DNA of 64,000 bases from positions 62,001-126,000 of the forward strand of contig JBAZXZ010000005.1 in NCBI GenBank assembly GCA_041659565.1. The letters run 5' to 3'. The first letter of the stretch is position 1. Each line of letters begins with the position of its first letter. The DNA comes from Altimarinus sp041659565. Its GTDB lineage: Bacteria > Patescibacteriota > Gracilibacteria > BD1-5 > UBA6164. A program made the translations under genes and the position numbers. Below, piece by piece: positions 32,847 through 43,578 of this stretch. The notes below the pieces were generated by a model that did not search any database, was not told the origin of the DNA, and was given only the letters and a program-made list of their open reading frames with translations.

Positions 32847-33222
32847 AATAGTTAAACTAAAAAGTAAATTTTTTTAAAAATTTATTATCTATAAAATAAA
32901 AAATCAATTAAATCTTTAAAAAATCTTCAAATCTTATAAAATGTAGGTTTTTCCCAAAAGTATTTTGGCCATAATCTGAAAATAAAATCAAAAAAATCAA
33001 AAAAAAATGTTTTTATTTTAATTGTCTTATTTGAAAAGAATATATTGAGACTCTTTAGCGAAGAATAAAAAAAACTAAAACAAAATCCAATGAAATCAAA
33101 AAATTTATTTTCTATTTTTATTTTATTTTTATACATTTTTGTATATACTAAGAAAAATATTTTTAAATATTATAAAAATATTTTTCTAATAGTAAATAAA
33201 TTTTTATTTTTTACATATTAAT
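32847..33222. other. AT-rich intergenic region without a supported gene
   Basis: A 376-base gap between divergent genes. It holds A/T runs and a strong hairpin near 33151-33188 (AGAAAAATATTTTTA pairing with AAAAATATTTTTCT). A short minus frame of Phe/Lys-rich composition exists here but shows no protein-like pattern. Promoters for both flanking genes presumably lie here; I cannot place them. Confidence 0.6.
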
Positions 33223-33816
33223 ATGGAATATAGAGATAGAGCAAAAAGTAGAAAAATCAAAAGACAATTATTACAAACAATTAATTTGATAAAATTAAAG
33301 GGATTCAATTTGTCTACTGCAAAGAAAATTGTATTGGCTTGAGTTGTATTTTGACTTATTTCACTTTTTTTAAATTGGACTGATTCTACATCTACAGTAT
33401 CGGGGAATATACATAATTCATTTTCAAATTTAGTGTGAAGAACATGAGTTTCACTTTTAATATTACAAATATTTATTACATTTTTAATTTTTTCTAGAAA
33501 AAACAAAGAAAAATTAAAATTAAGCATAGATTCACATATAAAAGATTTCTCATTGATTATTATAAGTTGAGTTTTTACTATAGTGGTTTCTATAAATGCA
33601 TTGAATAGTGTATCTTGATTACAAACATTTTCAGCTGATATAATTTATTGAGCTTGAATAATAGCAGAGATATGTGCTTGAATTATGATAACAGCAGGTT
33701 GAATCCTACTTAGAAAAGAATTTTATAAAAATATAAATAAAGTTTATATAAATGAATCAGAAGATGAAGAAAATGAAAATATAGATGAAGATAGTAATAT
33801 GAGCTTACCATTTTAA
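33223..33816 (+). CDS. Hypothetical membrane protein
   Basis: A 197-residue protein I do not recognise. About four membrane helices are visible (residues 28-48 IVLAGVVFGLISLFLNW; 65-90; 105-125 SLIIISGVFTIVVSI; 140-165 IIYGAGIIAEICAGIMITAGG), followed by an acidic tail (ESEDEENENIDED). The N-terminus is basic. It stands alone and ends before a strong terminator. A transport or structural role cannot be told from sequence. Confidence 0.65.
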
Positions 33817-33820
33817 ATAA

Positions 33821-33858
33821 ATCAAAAAAGACTAAGAAAATACTTAGTCTTTTTTGAT
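33821..33858 (+). terminator. Intrinsic terminator
   Basis: ATCAAAAAAGACTAAG (33821-33836) pairs perfectly with CTTAGTCTTTTTTGAT (33843-33858). It follows the membrane protein and precedes the clpB promoter. Confidence 0.85.
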
Positions 33859-33867
33859 AAAAAACTT

Positions 33868-33895
33868 TTGACTTTAATGACTTAGCACATATAAT
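33868..33895 (+). promoter_or_regulatory. clpB promoter
   Basis: TTGACT at 33868-33873 and TATAAT at 33890-33895 with a 16-base spacer. The -10 lies inside the CIRCE-like operator. Confidence 0.75.
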
Positions 33896-33908
33896 AAAGA
33901 GGTGCTAA
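33882..33908 (+). promoter_or_regulatory. CIRCE-like heat-shock operator upstream of clpB
   Basis: TTAGCACAT, nine spacer bases, then AGGTGCTAA. This is the known CIRCE form TTAGCACTC-N9-GAGTGCTAA with two changed bases on the inner side of each arm; the outer seven of each arm match fully. It covers the clpB -10 box, so an HrcA-type repressor is expected to control clpB. Confidence 0.85.
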
Positions 33909-33984
33909 ATAGATTATTTTGTTTAAGATTAATAATAGTTACTTTTTTAACTTTTATGCTCTTTATCTCTTAATCTTTAAAATT

Positions 33985-36603
33985 ATGAATATCGAAAAAT
34001 TTACAATAAATGCTAGTTCTAGAATTGCTGAAAGTCAGGATTTGGCTAATAGAAACAAAAATCCAGAAATTACAGGAATTCATCTATTTTACTCTATGTT
34101 ACAAAGTGATGATAGTATAGTAAAAGAGATACTTCTTGATTTGTGAGTTGATTTGATGATTTTGAAAGCAAATATAAAAAAAGAACTTGATAATTTACCA
34201 AAAATAGAATGAAATTATACATTAAATTTGAGTCATGAATTAAATAATATATTAAATGAAGCTCAGAATATTGCAGAGAAAAACAAAGATGAATTTGCTA
34301 CTGAAGAACATCTGCTATTATCAATTATTAAAAATTCTGGTGATAAAATAAAAACTATTTTAAAATCATTCAATATAACTTATGATGAAGTATTGAAGGT
34401 AATAGAGAAATTTAGAAACTGAGAAAAAATCACAGATAATGATTGAGAAAATAAATTAAATGCACTTAAAAAATATTGAATTGATTTAGTGGATTTGGCT
34501 CGTAAATGAAAAATAGATCCAGTTATATGAAGAGAAGAAGAAATAAGAAGAACTTTACAAATATTATCAAGAAGAACAAAAAATAATCCAGTTTTAATCT
34601 GAGATCCATGAGTTTGAAAAACAGCAATTATAGAATGAATTGCTAGAAAAATAGTTGAAAAAGAAGTACCAGATAATCTGTTGCACAAGAAAATAATATC
34701 TCTAGATATGTGATCACTTCTAGCTTGAGCAAAATATAGATGAGAATTTGAGGAGAGACTCAAAGCAGTAATCAAGGAAGTAGAAAAATCAAATGGTAAC
34801 ATAATACTTTTTATAGATGAACTTCATACTATAGTTTGAGCTTGAGCTTCTGAATGACAAGCCGATGCTTGAAATCTATTAAAACCATCTCTAGCTAGAT
34901 GAGCTTTGCATATGATTTGAGCTACAACTATAAATGAATATAGAAAATATATAGAAAAAGATGCAGCACTAGAAAGGAGATTTGCTTCAGTATTAGTAGA
35001 CGAACCAAGTGTGGAAGATACTTTAGCTATATTGAGATGAATCAAGGATAAATACGAAACTCATCATGGTATAAAAATATCTGATTCAGCAATTGTTGCC
35101 TCAGTTGAACTTAGTGTAAAATATATTCCAGATAGAAAATTACCTGATAAAGCAATTGATTTAATAGATGAGGCATTATCTTCAGTAAAGTTAAAAACTA
35201 TTTCAAAACCAGTTGATTTAGATATCTTAGATAAGAAAATTAGAAGTTTAGAAATAGAATTAGAAGCAAAGAAGAGTGAAGAAAAAGAGACCGGTCTTAA
35301 TTTTAAAAGACCGGTCTCAGATACTGAAAATTTAGATAAACTAAAACTTGATATTGCATCAAAAAAAGAAGAATACACTAGACTAGAATCAACTTGGAGA
35401 AAAGAAAAAGATTTGATAAATTGATCTAAAGAAATCAGAGAAAAAATAGAAATATTAAAACAAAAATCTAAAGATTTTGAAAGAGAAGCCAATTTTGCAG
35501 AAGTAGCTAAAATAAATTACGGTGAAATACCAGCACTTGAAAAAGAAATTGTAGAAATAGATGATAAATTACAAGATATAAAAAATAGTTGAAAATCATA
35601 TCTTAGAGATAAAGTTGAAATAGAAGATATATGAGAAATAGTATCAAAATGGACTTGAATTCCAGTAACTAAGCTTATTGAATCAGAAAAAGAAAAGTTA
35701 TTGAAACTTGAAGATATACTAAAACAAACAGTTATTTGACAAGATAAAGCAATTATAGCTATTTCAAATGCTATCAGGAGATCAAGAGCTGGACTTTCAG
35801 AAATTTGAAAACCAATTTGAAGTTTCTTGTTTTTATGACCTACTTGAGTTGGTAAAACTGAGACAGCAAAAGCACTTGCTTTGAATTTATTTAATTCTCG
35901 TGATGCTTTTATAAGGATAGATATGAGTGAATATATGGAAAAATTTTCAGTTCAAAGACTTATATGAGCTCCTCCGGGATATGTAGGATATGAAGAATGA
36001 TGACAATTAACAGAAGCTGTTAGAAGAAAACCTTTTTCAGTAATACTTTTCGATGAAATAGAAAAGGCTCATCCGGATGTATTTAATACATTATTACAGG
36101 TGCTTGATGATGGTAGATTAACAGATAGTAAATGAAAAACTGTAAATTTTCAAAACACTATAATAATTTTGACAAGCAACATAGGTAGTCAAAAAATACA
36201 AGAAATGATAGAACAAAAAAAGACTTATGAAGAAATAAATAAAGAGGTACTAGGAGAGTTAAAAAATCATTTTAGACCAGAGTTTATAAATAGGATAGAT
36301 GATATAATTGTTTATAATCCTTTGGATAAAGCAATGCTTGAAAAAATAGTTGATTTATTACTTGAAAATGTAGCAAAGATATTAGCTGAAAAAAACATAA
36401 AAGTTAGTTTTGATAAAAAATTAAAAGATTATCTGATAATCGTTTGATATGATATAGAATTCTGAGCAAGACCTATGAAAAGAGCAATTACAAGCATAGT
36501 TTTAAACGAATTATCTAACTATTTATTGAAGTGAGAAATCGTGGATTGAGATGAAATAATGTTAAGTTTAGAAAAAGATAAGCTAAAAATTTTGAAAAAG
36601 TAA
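33985..36603 (+). CDS. clpB: ClpB-type ATP-dependent disaggregase
   Basis: Hexameric AAA+ chaperone that, with DnaK, rescues aggregated protein. The 872-residue protein has an N-terminal Clp repeat domain (residues 1-145), Walker A1 GDPGVGKT (about residue 207), the middle coiled-coil, and Walker A2 GPTGVGKT (about 618) with FDEIEKAHPDVFN. The pore loop is KYRGEFEERL. A 32-bp palindrome (35287-35318) in the middle domain adds ETGL...KRPVS peptide. The Gly residues before the Lys in both P-loops are TGA codons. CIRCE-like control is discussed with the operator. Confidence 0.96.
35287..35318. repeat. ACCGGT palindrome within clpB
   Basis: GAGACCGGTCTT, eight bases, AAGACCGGTCTC: two perfect 12-bp arms inside the middle-domain coding region. 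The same arms appear, inside out, in the rluA-type gene at 37993-38023. Confidence 0.85.
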
Positions 36604-36636
36604 TGTTTTGAGATATAATACTAAGGAATTTGATTC

Positions 36637-36715
36637 TGTCATTGCGAATGAAATGAAGCAATCTAGGAACATGATACGATATTCTAACTGGATTGCTTCG
36701 TACCTCGCAATGACA
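36637..36715. repeat. Palindromic repeat, GTCATTGCGA family
   Basis: TGTCATTGCGAATG, GAAGCAATC, then GATTGCTTCGTACC and TCGCAATGACA. It lies between clpB and def, and matches the in-gene copy at 7081-7169 in layout. Confidence 0.85.
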
Positions 36716-36754
36716 AAACTTTACAACTTAGAAATACATAACTAATAACTCCTT

Positions 36755-37225
36755 ATGTTAAAAATCCAAACTTGAATAAAAAATGAAATCCTTAGAAAAG
36801 TTAGTGAAGAGATTAAGCCAGTTGAGTTTAATACTTATTTCAAGCTTGGGAAAGAGATGATAAAATACATAAAAAATCCTAAAAATTGATGAGTATGACT
36901 TGCTGCTCCTCAAGTTTGATTTAATAAGAGACTTATAGTTGTAAGTCTAATAAAAGACTGGGATGATGAAAAATATCCAACAATAATGATGGTAAATCCA
37001 GTTATACTCGAAAAATCTGAAGAAACATGTATAGAAAGAGAATGATGTCTATCAGTTCCAGGTAAAAAATGAGAAGTACTTAGACCTAAAAATATAAAAA
37101 TAAGTTTTGTTGACGACAAGAAAAAAGAAATAACTTTATATCTAAGCTGACTTTCTGCTCGTATAGTTCAACATGAAATTGATCACCTTGATTGAGTGCT
37201 TTTTGTAGATTATTTAGTAAAATAA
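36755..37225 (+). CDS. def: Peptide deformylase
   Basis: Removes the N-terminal formyl group from nascent proteins. In 156 residues all three motifs are present: GGVGLAAPQVG (first motif), EGCLSVPG (Cys metal ligand) and QHEIDHLDG (HExxH type). Gly in GVGLAA and EGCLS are TGA. It is somewhat shorter than E. coli Def (169 residues). It stands alone between a palindromic repeat and a bidirectional terminator. Confidence 0.95.
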
Positions 37226-37234
37226 TTAATGAAA

Positions 37235-37278
37235 AAATAAAAAAGATTTAGTTTTAAAAACTAAATCTTTTTTATTTT
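37235..37278. terminator. Bidirectional terminator between def and rluA
   Basis: AATAAAAAAGATTTAGTTTT pairs with AAAACTAAATCTTTTTTATT. The rluA-type stop codon at 37261 lies in the right arm. T-runs exist on both strands. Confidence 0.8.
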
Positions 37279-38253
37279 CTCCAAAACATTTTTCATATCA
37301 TCTTTTAATCTGGCTTCCAAAAATATTTTTTTGCCAGTTCAATAATGAGTAAATTCTATTCTAGAAGCATGAAGAAATTGTCTATTTATTCAAAGCTCTT
37401 TTTGTAGATAATGATTTAGAGGTTTATTTCCATAAGTCTTGTCTCCGATTACAGGATGTCATATACTTGCTAGATGTACTCTTATTTGGTGCATTCTACC
37501 TGTCTTTATCTCTACTTCGAGTAGCGAGAATATCTCATTTTGAAATTTTAATTCTTCTAAAACTTTATAATGAGTTATAGCTTTTAAACCATTTTCAGAG
37601 ACTTGAACTTTATTTTCATTTTTTGCATTTTCTAGTCTTTCTAGCTTTTTATCTATTATTCATTCTTTTTTTTCTAAACTTCCAGAAACCAAAGCTAGAT
37701 AATATTTTCTTATATTTTTATGATTTTTAAAATCTTCAACTAATCTAGTAAGTATGTCTTTTTTCTTTGCAATTATCACAATTCCAGAGGTATCTCTATC
37801 AATTCTATGAGCAAGACTTGGCTTAAAAGTGAGACTATTTAGTTTGTCTCATAGATAATCTTGCACTTGGCTAATCAAGTTTGTTTCTTTTGTCTTATGA
37901 TCCCCAGGATGTACATTGATTCCTGCCGGTTTATTTACAACAAGCAAGAAATTGTCTTCAAAAACTATATCTTTTTTATTTAACGGACTTCTAAGACCGG
38001 TCTCTTTTTCAGAGACCGGTCTTTTATCTATTTCCTTAGATAACTTTTCAAAATCGTCATCAAGCAAAAATATTTTTATTTCATCTCAAATCTGTAGTTT
38101 ATACTCGTTATCTTCTCTTTTAGTATTAACTTTTATTTTATTAGTCCTGTTTAGTTTATACAAAAGACCTCTAGTAGCTAGAGGTAAAAGTTTTTTCAAA
38201 AATTTATCAAGTCTCTGATTTGCATCGTTTGGAGTGATTTTAAATTGTTTCAT
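37261..38253 (-). CDS. RluA-family pseudouridine synthase
   Basis: Isomerises uridines in rRNA (RluC/RluD type) or tRNA. The 330-residue protein has an N-terminal S4 domain (residues 1-60: NDANQRLDKFLKKLLP), then VNKPAGINVHPGD, the catalytic HRIDRDTSGIVIIAKKK with its Asp, and TGRMHQIRVHLASIGHPVIGD. A 31-bp palindrome (37993-38023) sits in the linker between the S4 and catalytic parts. The gene starts 2 bases after the HAD gene ends, so the two form an operon. Confidence 0.92.
37993..38023. repeat. ACCGGT palindrome within the rluA-type gene
   Basis: AAGACCGGTCTC, seven bases, GAGACCGGTCTT. The arms equal those in clpB but in swapped order. The minus-strand product is KRPVSEKETGL. Confidence 0.85.
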
Positions 38254-38255
38254 AG

Positions 38256-38849
38256 TTATTTTAATATATTAAAAAGTTCTGGAAAGTTAGAAATAATCTT
38301 ATGTGGTTTTCACTTTTCTAGTCTTTCTCTTTCATGAAATCAGAAGTCTACAGCAATAGTTTTAATTCAAACCTCATTTGCTTCAAGTATATCTCATAAA
38401 GTATCAGTTACAAATAGACATTCTAGAGAGTTTAATTTATATTTAGAAAAAATATGTTCAAATTTTACTACTTTAGATTTATGAAATTCATAACATAGTA
38501 TATCTCCAAAAGCATGATGAATCTGATTATTTTTTAAGTATTCTGTAACATTATTTGTTCACCCAGAACTTATTATATGTAAAGAGTAGTTTTTACTTAA
38601 TTCTAAAATTGTATTTTTGATGTTTTTATCAATTTCAAGAATAGAATACTCAGAATAAATGTAATTAGTATATCAATCCCAGTCAGCATTATTCATTTTT
38701 TCATTAGTATTACTAAAAATACTTCAATTAGACAAGTTTTTAAGATCTTGTTTAGTAAAATCAATTTTAAAATATTCTTCAATTTTATTTCTATGAAACT
38801 CAAAAGTATCATGTATAACTCAGTCAAAATCAAAAATAAGTGCTTTCAT
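38256..38849 (-). CDS. HAD-superfamily hydrolase
   Basis: A 197-residue phosphatase-like protein with motif I as FDFDGVIHD (nucleophile Asp), motif II HIISSGG, and motif III/IV around FVTDTLGDILEANEVGIKTIAVD. The cap region is small and helical, like phosphoglycolate phosphatase relatives. The substrate is unknown. It overlaps the same transcript as the downstream pseudouridine synthase gene. Confidence 0.85.
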
Positions 38850-38934
38850 AAATTAATGCTTAATTACAAATATTAATTTTATTTTATTGAAAAATAATGA
38901 AATGTAAATTGAATATTTACATACTGTCATCCTG

Positions 38935-39015
38935 AGGGTAACGAAGGATCCCTTTAACATTAATAATATAATAAAATAAGGCTAAAGGGATTCTTCGTAA
39001 AAGCTCAGAATGACA
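38935..39015. repeat. Palindromic repeat, GTCATCCTGA family
   Basis: TGTCATCCTGAGGGTAACGA with GGATCCCTTTAA, and CTAAAGGGATTCTTCGT with GCTCAGAATGACA. The loop is about 25 bases. This is the best-preserved intergenic form. Confidence 0.85.
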
Positions 39016-39020
39016 GAGAA

Positions 39021-40544
39021 CTAATCCTTCTTCCTAAATCCCAATGCCTCCAATATATGAGGAGTTTTGATATCCTCACTTCACTCTAAATCGGCTATTG
39101 TACGACTTAGCTTCAATATCTTGTAATAACTTCTGGCTGATAGATCTAGATTATTGACAGCTTGTTTTAGTATAGTTTCTGATTCATCACTTAACTTGCA
39201 ATATTTTTCTATATCTTTTGATCACATCTCGGAATTGAATGTGTGCTTTGTTCAGGTAAATCTTTTTAGTTGCATAAGTCTAGCTTTTTCTACTTTTGCT
39301 TTGATTTCTTTTGAAGTTTCTCCTAATCTAGCATTTTGTCCAAATTTGTCTGTTTCTACTTTTGGTACTTCTATAAATATATCAATCCTATCAACTAGTG
39401 GTCCAGAAAGTCTAGATCTATATTTTTCTATATCTTTAGCACTGCAGATACATTGCTTTTTGGGATCAGTTAAAAATCCACAAGGACAAGGATTCATAGC
39501 TCCTACAAACATAAATTTAGCAGGGTAAGTGTATGTAGAATTTACTCTATTTACTGTTATATTTCAGTCTTCTAGTGGTTGTCTCAAGACTTCTAAAACA
39601 TTTTTTTGAAATTCTAAAACCTCATCAAAAAAGAGTACTCATTTGTGAGCGAGGCTTATTTCACCTGGTTTAGCATTTCTTCATCATCCTATTATACATA
39701 TGCTACTTGCTGTGTGATGAACTGTTCTAAAAGGTCTTTCTATGATTATTGGGTTATCTATAGTTAAAAGTCATGAAATAGAATAGATTTTTGATATTTC
39801 TATTGATTCTTCTAGAGTCAAATCTGGAAGTATAGTTTTGAGTGCTTTGGATAGCATAGTTTTACCACTTCAAGGAGGTCAACTCATAATTATATTGTGT
39901 CATCAAGCTGCAGATATCATCAAGGCTCTTTTTGCAAATTCTTGCCCGATTACATAAGAAAAATCATATTTTTCAACTTTTTCTTTTCTCAAACTTTTTA
40001 TATCGATTTTTTCAGCTACTTCATATTCTTTTTTTAAATTTAATACATCTATAAGATCAAGTAAACAATCAACTCAAATAACCTCAATTCAGTCGACTAT
40101 TGATGCCTCTTTTATATTTTCTTTTGGGATGAATATCCTCTTAAATCAGTTTTCACGAGCTCAAATCGTAGCAGGAAGTATTCAAGAAACTTTTCTAAGT
40201 TTACCATCAAGAGCTAATTCTCATAAAAATATACTTCATTCTATCAATTTTTTTTCAATGATTACTTCATCAGATAATAGGATTCAAATAGCTATAGGTA
40301 AGTCAAAACTTGGTCCTACTTTTCTTATATCAGCTGGAGCTAGATTTACTGTGATTCTGGTAGTTGGGAGTTTTGCTAGACTTGATTTTAAAGCACTTCT
40401 TATTCTTTCTTTGCTTTCTTGGATTCATTGATCAGGAAGTCATACTATAGTGAAGCTTGTCATCCCAAAATTAATATCTACTTCTACATCGATTATAGTT
40501 CATGAAAGTCAGTTTAGGGCTATTGATTTAACGAGAGAAAACAT
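39021..40544 (-). CDS. comM: YifB/ComM-like magnesium-chelatase-type ATPase
   Basis: A 507-residue AAA+ protein of the ComM family, a helicase aiding branch migration in natural transformation. The N-terminal part has ALNGLSGTIIDVEVDINFG and GLPDQGIQESKERIRSAL; the ATPase domain has Walker A SGPPGSGKT, FFDEVLEF (Walker B) and FVGAMNPCPCGF with zinc-like CPCG...CIC. Gly in GGGR and GSGK is TGA. Together with the pilin-like proteins in the window it fits DNA uptake. Confidence 0.94.
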
Positions 40545-40576
40545 AGAGATTAAATTAAAATGTAAAAGTAAAACTT

Positions 40577-40666
40577 TGTCATTCTGAATGAAATGAAGAA
40601 TCCCTTGAACAAGGTATTGTTAATATTGCAATGCTAAAGGGATCCTTCGCTTTGCTCAGGATGACA
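40577..40666. repeat. Palindromic repeat, GTCATTCTGA family
   Basis: TGTCATTCTGAATGAAATGA, then CCCTTGAAC, and TAAAGGGATCCTTCGCTTTG with CTCAGGATGACA. It lies between comM and dcd on their divergent sides. Confidence 0.8.
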
Positions 40667-40781
40667 AAATAGTAGCATAAAAGAGATTATATCTATATAC
40701 GAATTATATGCAAATTATTTTTTCTTGATTTTTTTATACATATAAATAATATAAGAGCAATATTATTTTATTTTTATACTT

Positions 40782-41327
40782 ATGTATTTATCAGATGTGG
40801 ATATAAAAAAGGCTCTTGAATCAAAAGATATAGTTATATCAGATTTTGATGAAAAGAGATTACAACCTGCTAGTTATGACATACTTCTTTGAAATAAATT
40901 TTTGATAGTTAAGGGCTCTTCTACTCCTTTTGTAGATCCTGTAAACAAGATATTACCAGAATATGAAGAAATAATAATCAAAGACGGTGAAGCTTTTATA
41001 CTTCACCCAAATGAGACAGTTTTAGGTACATCAAAAGATTATTTTGGTTCAGATAAATATTTAGTTCAATTATGATGAAAAAGTTCTTTAGCAAGAATAG
41101 GTTTAGCCGTTCATAATACTGCATGACTTATAAATCCAGGGCATTTTTTAAATATTACTTTTGAACTTGGTAATTTTAGTAGAGTTCCTGTTATATTGAG
41201 ACCAGGAATGGAAGTCGCTCAAATTCTTTTTTCTCAGATTTCAAGTCCTTGTCAGAAAGATTATAAAAAAGTTGGAAGATATAAAGATGGAGAAGCCAAT
41301 TTTGTGGCTTATGAGGAGAAAAAGTAG
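40782..41327 (+). CDS. dcd: dCTP deaminase
   Basis: Converts dCTP to dUTP, feeding thymidylate synthesis. In 181 residues it shows RLQPASYDILLG, FILHPNETVLGTSKDYFG, GGKSSLARIGLAVHNTAGLINPGH, and EVAQILFSQISSPC. The catalytic Glu region is present. Together with ung and the MazG-like domain it points to an active uracil-avoidance system. Confidence 0.92.
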
Positions 41328-41427
41328 GAGGAAATAATTTTGATTTTCATATAAAAAATGATATTTCATGTAAAAACTCTCAAAAATGAGTAATTTTACA
41401 CTCAAACATAAAAATATTAATTAAAAT

Positions 41428-41455
41428 TTGCATTCGACTGTAAATATGATATACT
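41428..41455 (+). promoter_or_regulatory. Promoter for the DUF4143-like ATPase gene
   Basis: TTGCAT at 41428-41433 and TATACT at 41450-41455, with a 16-base spacer, 36 bases before the ATG at 41492. Confidence 0.6.
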
Positions 41456-41491
41456 AATATCAGTATTAACTTATTTTAATTATATCAATTT

Positions 41492-42718
41492 ATGTTTGAA
41501 AAAATAATAGAAAAATCTAATATTTTAGTTTCAGCAACAGATTTATCATTTGTAAGAAATATCTATGATGAAATAGATTGGTCTCAAAAACTTATTTGAA
41601 TAGTATGACAAAGATGAATAGGAAAAACAACTCTTTTATTGCAATATTTGAAAATAAATAACCTAAAAAAATGAGTATATTTTTCTGCTGACAATATCAA
41701 TATCATTAAATATTGACTCTATGAAGTCATAAATAATCTTTACTTCAAAGAATGAAAAAGAGAATTTTTTATTGATGAAATACATAAATATCAAAATTGG
41801 AATCAAGAATTAAAAAATATTTATGATGATTTTGTAGACATAAAAATAGTATTTTCTGGAAGTTCTAGTATAGATATCATAAAATGAAAATATGACTTAT
41901 CTAGGAGATTGACACTTTATAGAATGACTTGATTTTCTTTTAGGGAATATTTAAATAAAACAAAAAAACTAAATTTAAAATCTTATTCTCTTGAAGAGAT
42001 ACTAAAAAATCATGAAAATTTAAGCAAAGAAATCCATAATCAAATTTGAAATGAGATAATAAGTGATTTTTGAATGTATCTTAAATCTTGATATTATCCT
42101 TTTTCTTTTGAGAGCGATATTTTGGAGACTTTTTATAATAAATTGCTATGAACTATAGATAAACTTATTTATGAAGATATTTCCAATTTCTACAAATTAG
42201 ACTCTCTTAATTTAGAAAAATTGAGAAAAATAATCATTTTTTTTGCTTTTTCTACTCCTTGAGAATTGAGTATCAATTCGCTAAAAGAAAAATTGGGATT
42301 GGCTTATGATACAGTCGTTAATTATTTAGATATACTTCAAGAAGTAGGACTTATTAGGTGATTAAGTACTTTTTGAGTTATCTCAAAAACTATAAGAAAA
42401 TCAAAAAAAATATATATAGACAATACTAATATTATCTATGCAATTCAAAATGAAACATGATTTAATCTTGAAATATGAACATTAAGAGAAATATTTTTTT
42501 TAAACCAACTCTCAAATAAATATAAAGTTTTTTTTAGCGATATTTGATGAGATTTTCTCATAAATATTTGAGAAAATAAATATATTTTTGAGGTTTGATG
42601 AAAAAATAAAACAAAAAAACAAATAAAAAATCTTTCAAATTCTTTTGTAGTTAGTGATGATATTATCTTTGGTAGTCAAAATAAAATCCCACTATATCTA
42701 TTTTGATTTATTTATTAA
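41492..42718 (+). CDS. AAA ATPase with DUF4143-like C-terminal domain
   Basis: A 408-residue ATPase. N-terminal AAA_14 domain with Walker A GQRGIGKT, FFIDEIHKYQNWNQELKNI, and IVFSGSSS. The C-terminal part (residues 230-408) includes a winged helix (INSLKEKLGLAYDTVVNYLDIL) and the DUF4143-like end (REIFFLNQL, DFLINIGENKYIFEVGG). The family is common in prokaryotes with unclear function, often linked to toxin-antitoxin or defence genes. Here it lies beside a HepT/MntA pair, facing it convergently. Confidence 0.88.
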
Positions 42719-42728
42719 AAAATAGTGA

Positions 42729-43049
42729 TTATTGTAATAATATTTTTAACTCTGGAATTGATTCTTTGATTGTTTCCCAAATAATTTTTTCATCTACTCA
42801 CATATAATCATGAGTTATTTTATTTCTAAAACCTCTCATATCAATAAATGGAATATTTTTATAATTTCATCATGTTAAATTTAATAATTTTACTCAACAT
42901 TCTCAGATATGTTGTAACATCATACAACAAGCATCAAAAGTCTTTTCATCATCACAAAATTCATCAAAACTCATTTTTCATACATACTTTTCTATTTTGT
43001 TTATAGCTTTTAGTATCTCAGATTCATACAATATAATATCTTTTTTCAT
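42729..43049 (-). CDS. HepT-like HEPN-domain ribonuclease toxin
   Basis: A 106-residue HEPN protein of the DUF86 family. The RxxxxH motif is visible as RNKITHDY, with Arg and His in the active site. It is the toxin of the HepT/MntA type VII system, which cuts RNA and is silenced by AMPylation of the Tyr in HDY. It directly follows the MNT gene with a 2-base gap. Confidence 0.88.
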
Positions 43050-43051
43050 AT

Positions 43052-43360
43052 CTAAAAAATATTAATTAAATCTTGTTCTATATATGATTTTAAATAAGGA
43101 TTTATCTTTCTCTTACTTACAAAATCTACTTTTTTAACTTTGAATTTTTTCACCAAAATATCTTCTAAATATTGTAAAGTTCAAAGAGTAGTTGAAAAAG
43201 TTCAATCAAGCTCATATAATAAATCTAAATCACTTTCTTTTGTAGCTTCGTTTCTAGCATATGATCAAAATAGTGATAAGTGACTAATTCCAGAGGAAAT
43301 AAATTGTTGTTTTATTTTTTCAGAGCTTAATCATTTTGTAATTATTTCTCTTTGATTCAT
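43052..43360 (-). CDS. MntA-like nucleotidyltransferase antitoxin
   Basis: A 102-residue minimal nucleotidyltransferase. The motif GSYARNEATKESDLDLLYEL gives GSx10DxD. It AMPylates the HepT toxin in known systems. It is upstream of hepT on the same transcript, as in the usual order. Some MNT family members differ, but neighbour and motif together are convincing. Confidence 0.88.
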
Positions 43361-43379
43361 ATTATTTTTATTATAAATT

Positions 43380-43505
43380 ATATTTTAATTACTGCTAATT
43401 ATATCACTTATTATAAAAAATCAAATTATTCAAAAAACTCAGAATGACAGGGGGTATTGATATATTTTAATTACAGTTAATTATATAGGTTATTATAAAA
43501 AATCC
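43380..43505. repeat. Tandem-like dispersed repeat near the PKD gene
   Basis: Two copies of a segment starting ATATTTTAATTAC and continuing TAATTATAT...TTATTATAAAAAATC (43380-43425 and 43461-43505), with CTCAGAATGACAGGGGG between them. A third copy follows the repeat arm at 50397-50450. Confidence 0.6.
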
Positions 43506-43517
43506 CCCATCAAAAGT

Positions 43518-43546
43518 TTGACAAATACCCAATATATAGATATAAT
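43518..43546 (+). promoter_or_regulatory. Strong sigma-70-type promoter for the PKD protein gene
   Basis: TTGACA (43518-43523), 17-base spacer, TATAAT (43541-43546), 32 bases before the ATG. Confidence 0.85.
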
Positions 43547-43578
43547 AAAAGGGAAGTTAATTTTTAAATAAAAAATAT

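Noticed and set aside
32927..33136. Minus-strand frame of 69 codons between the prepilin and membrane protein genes
   Set aside because: Phe/Lys-rich translation of AT runs, no motif, and it lies over hairpins and probable promoters.
34380..35492. Long minus-strand frames opposite clpB
   Set aside because: Shadows of clpB; they have no conserved motif and clpB is complete on the plus strand.
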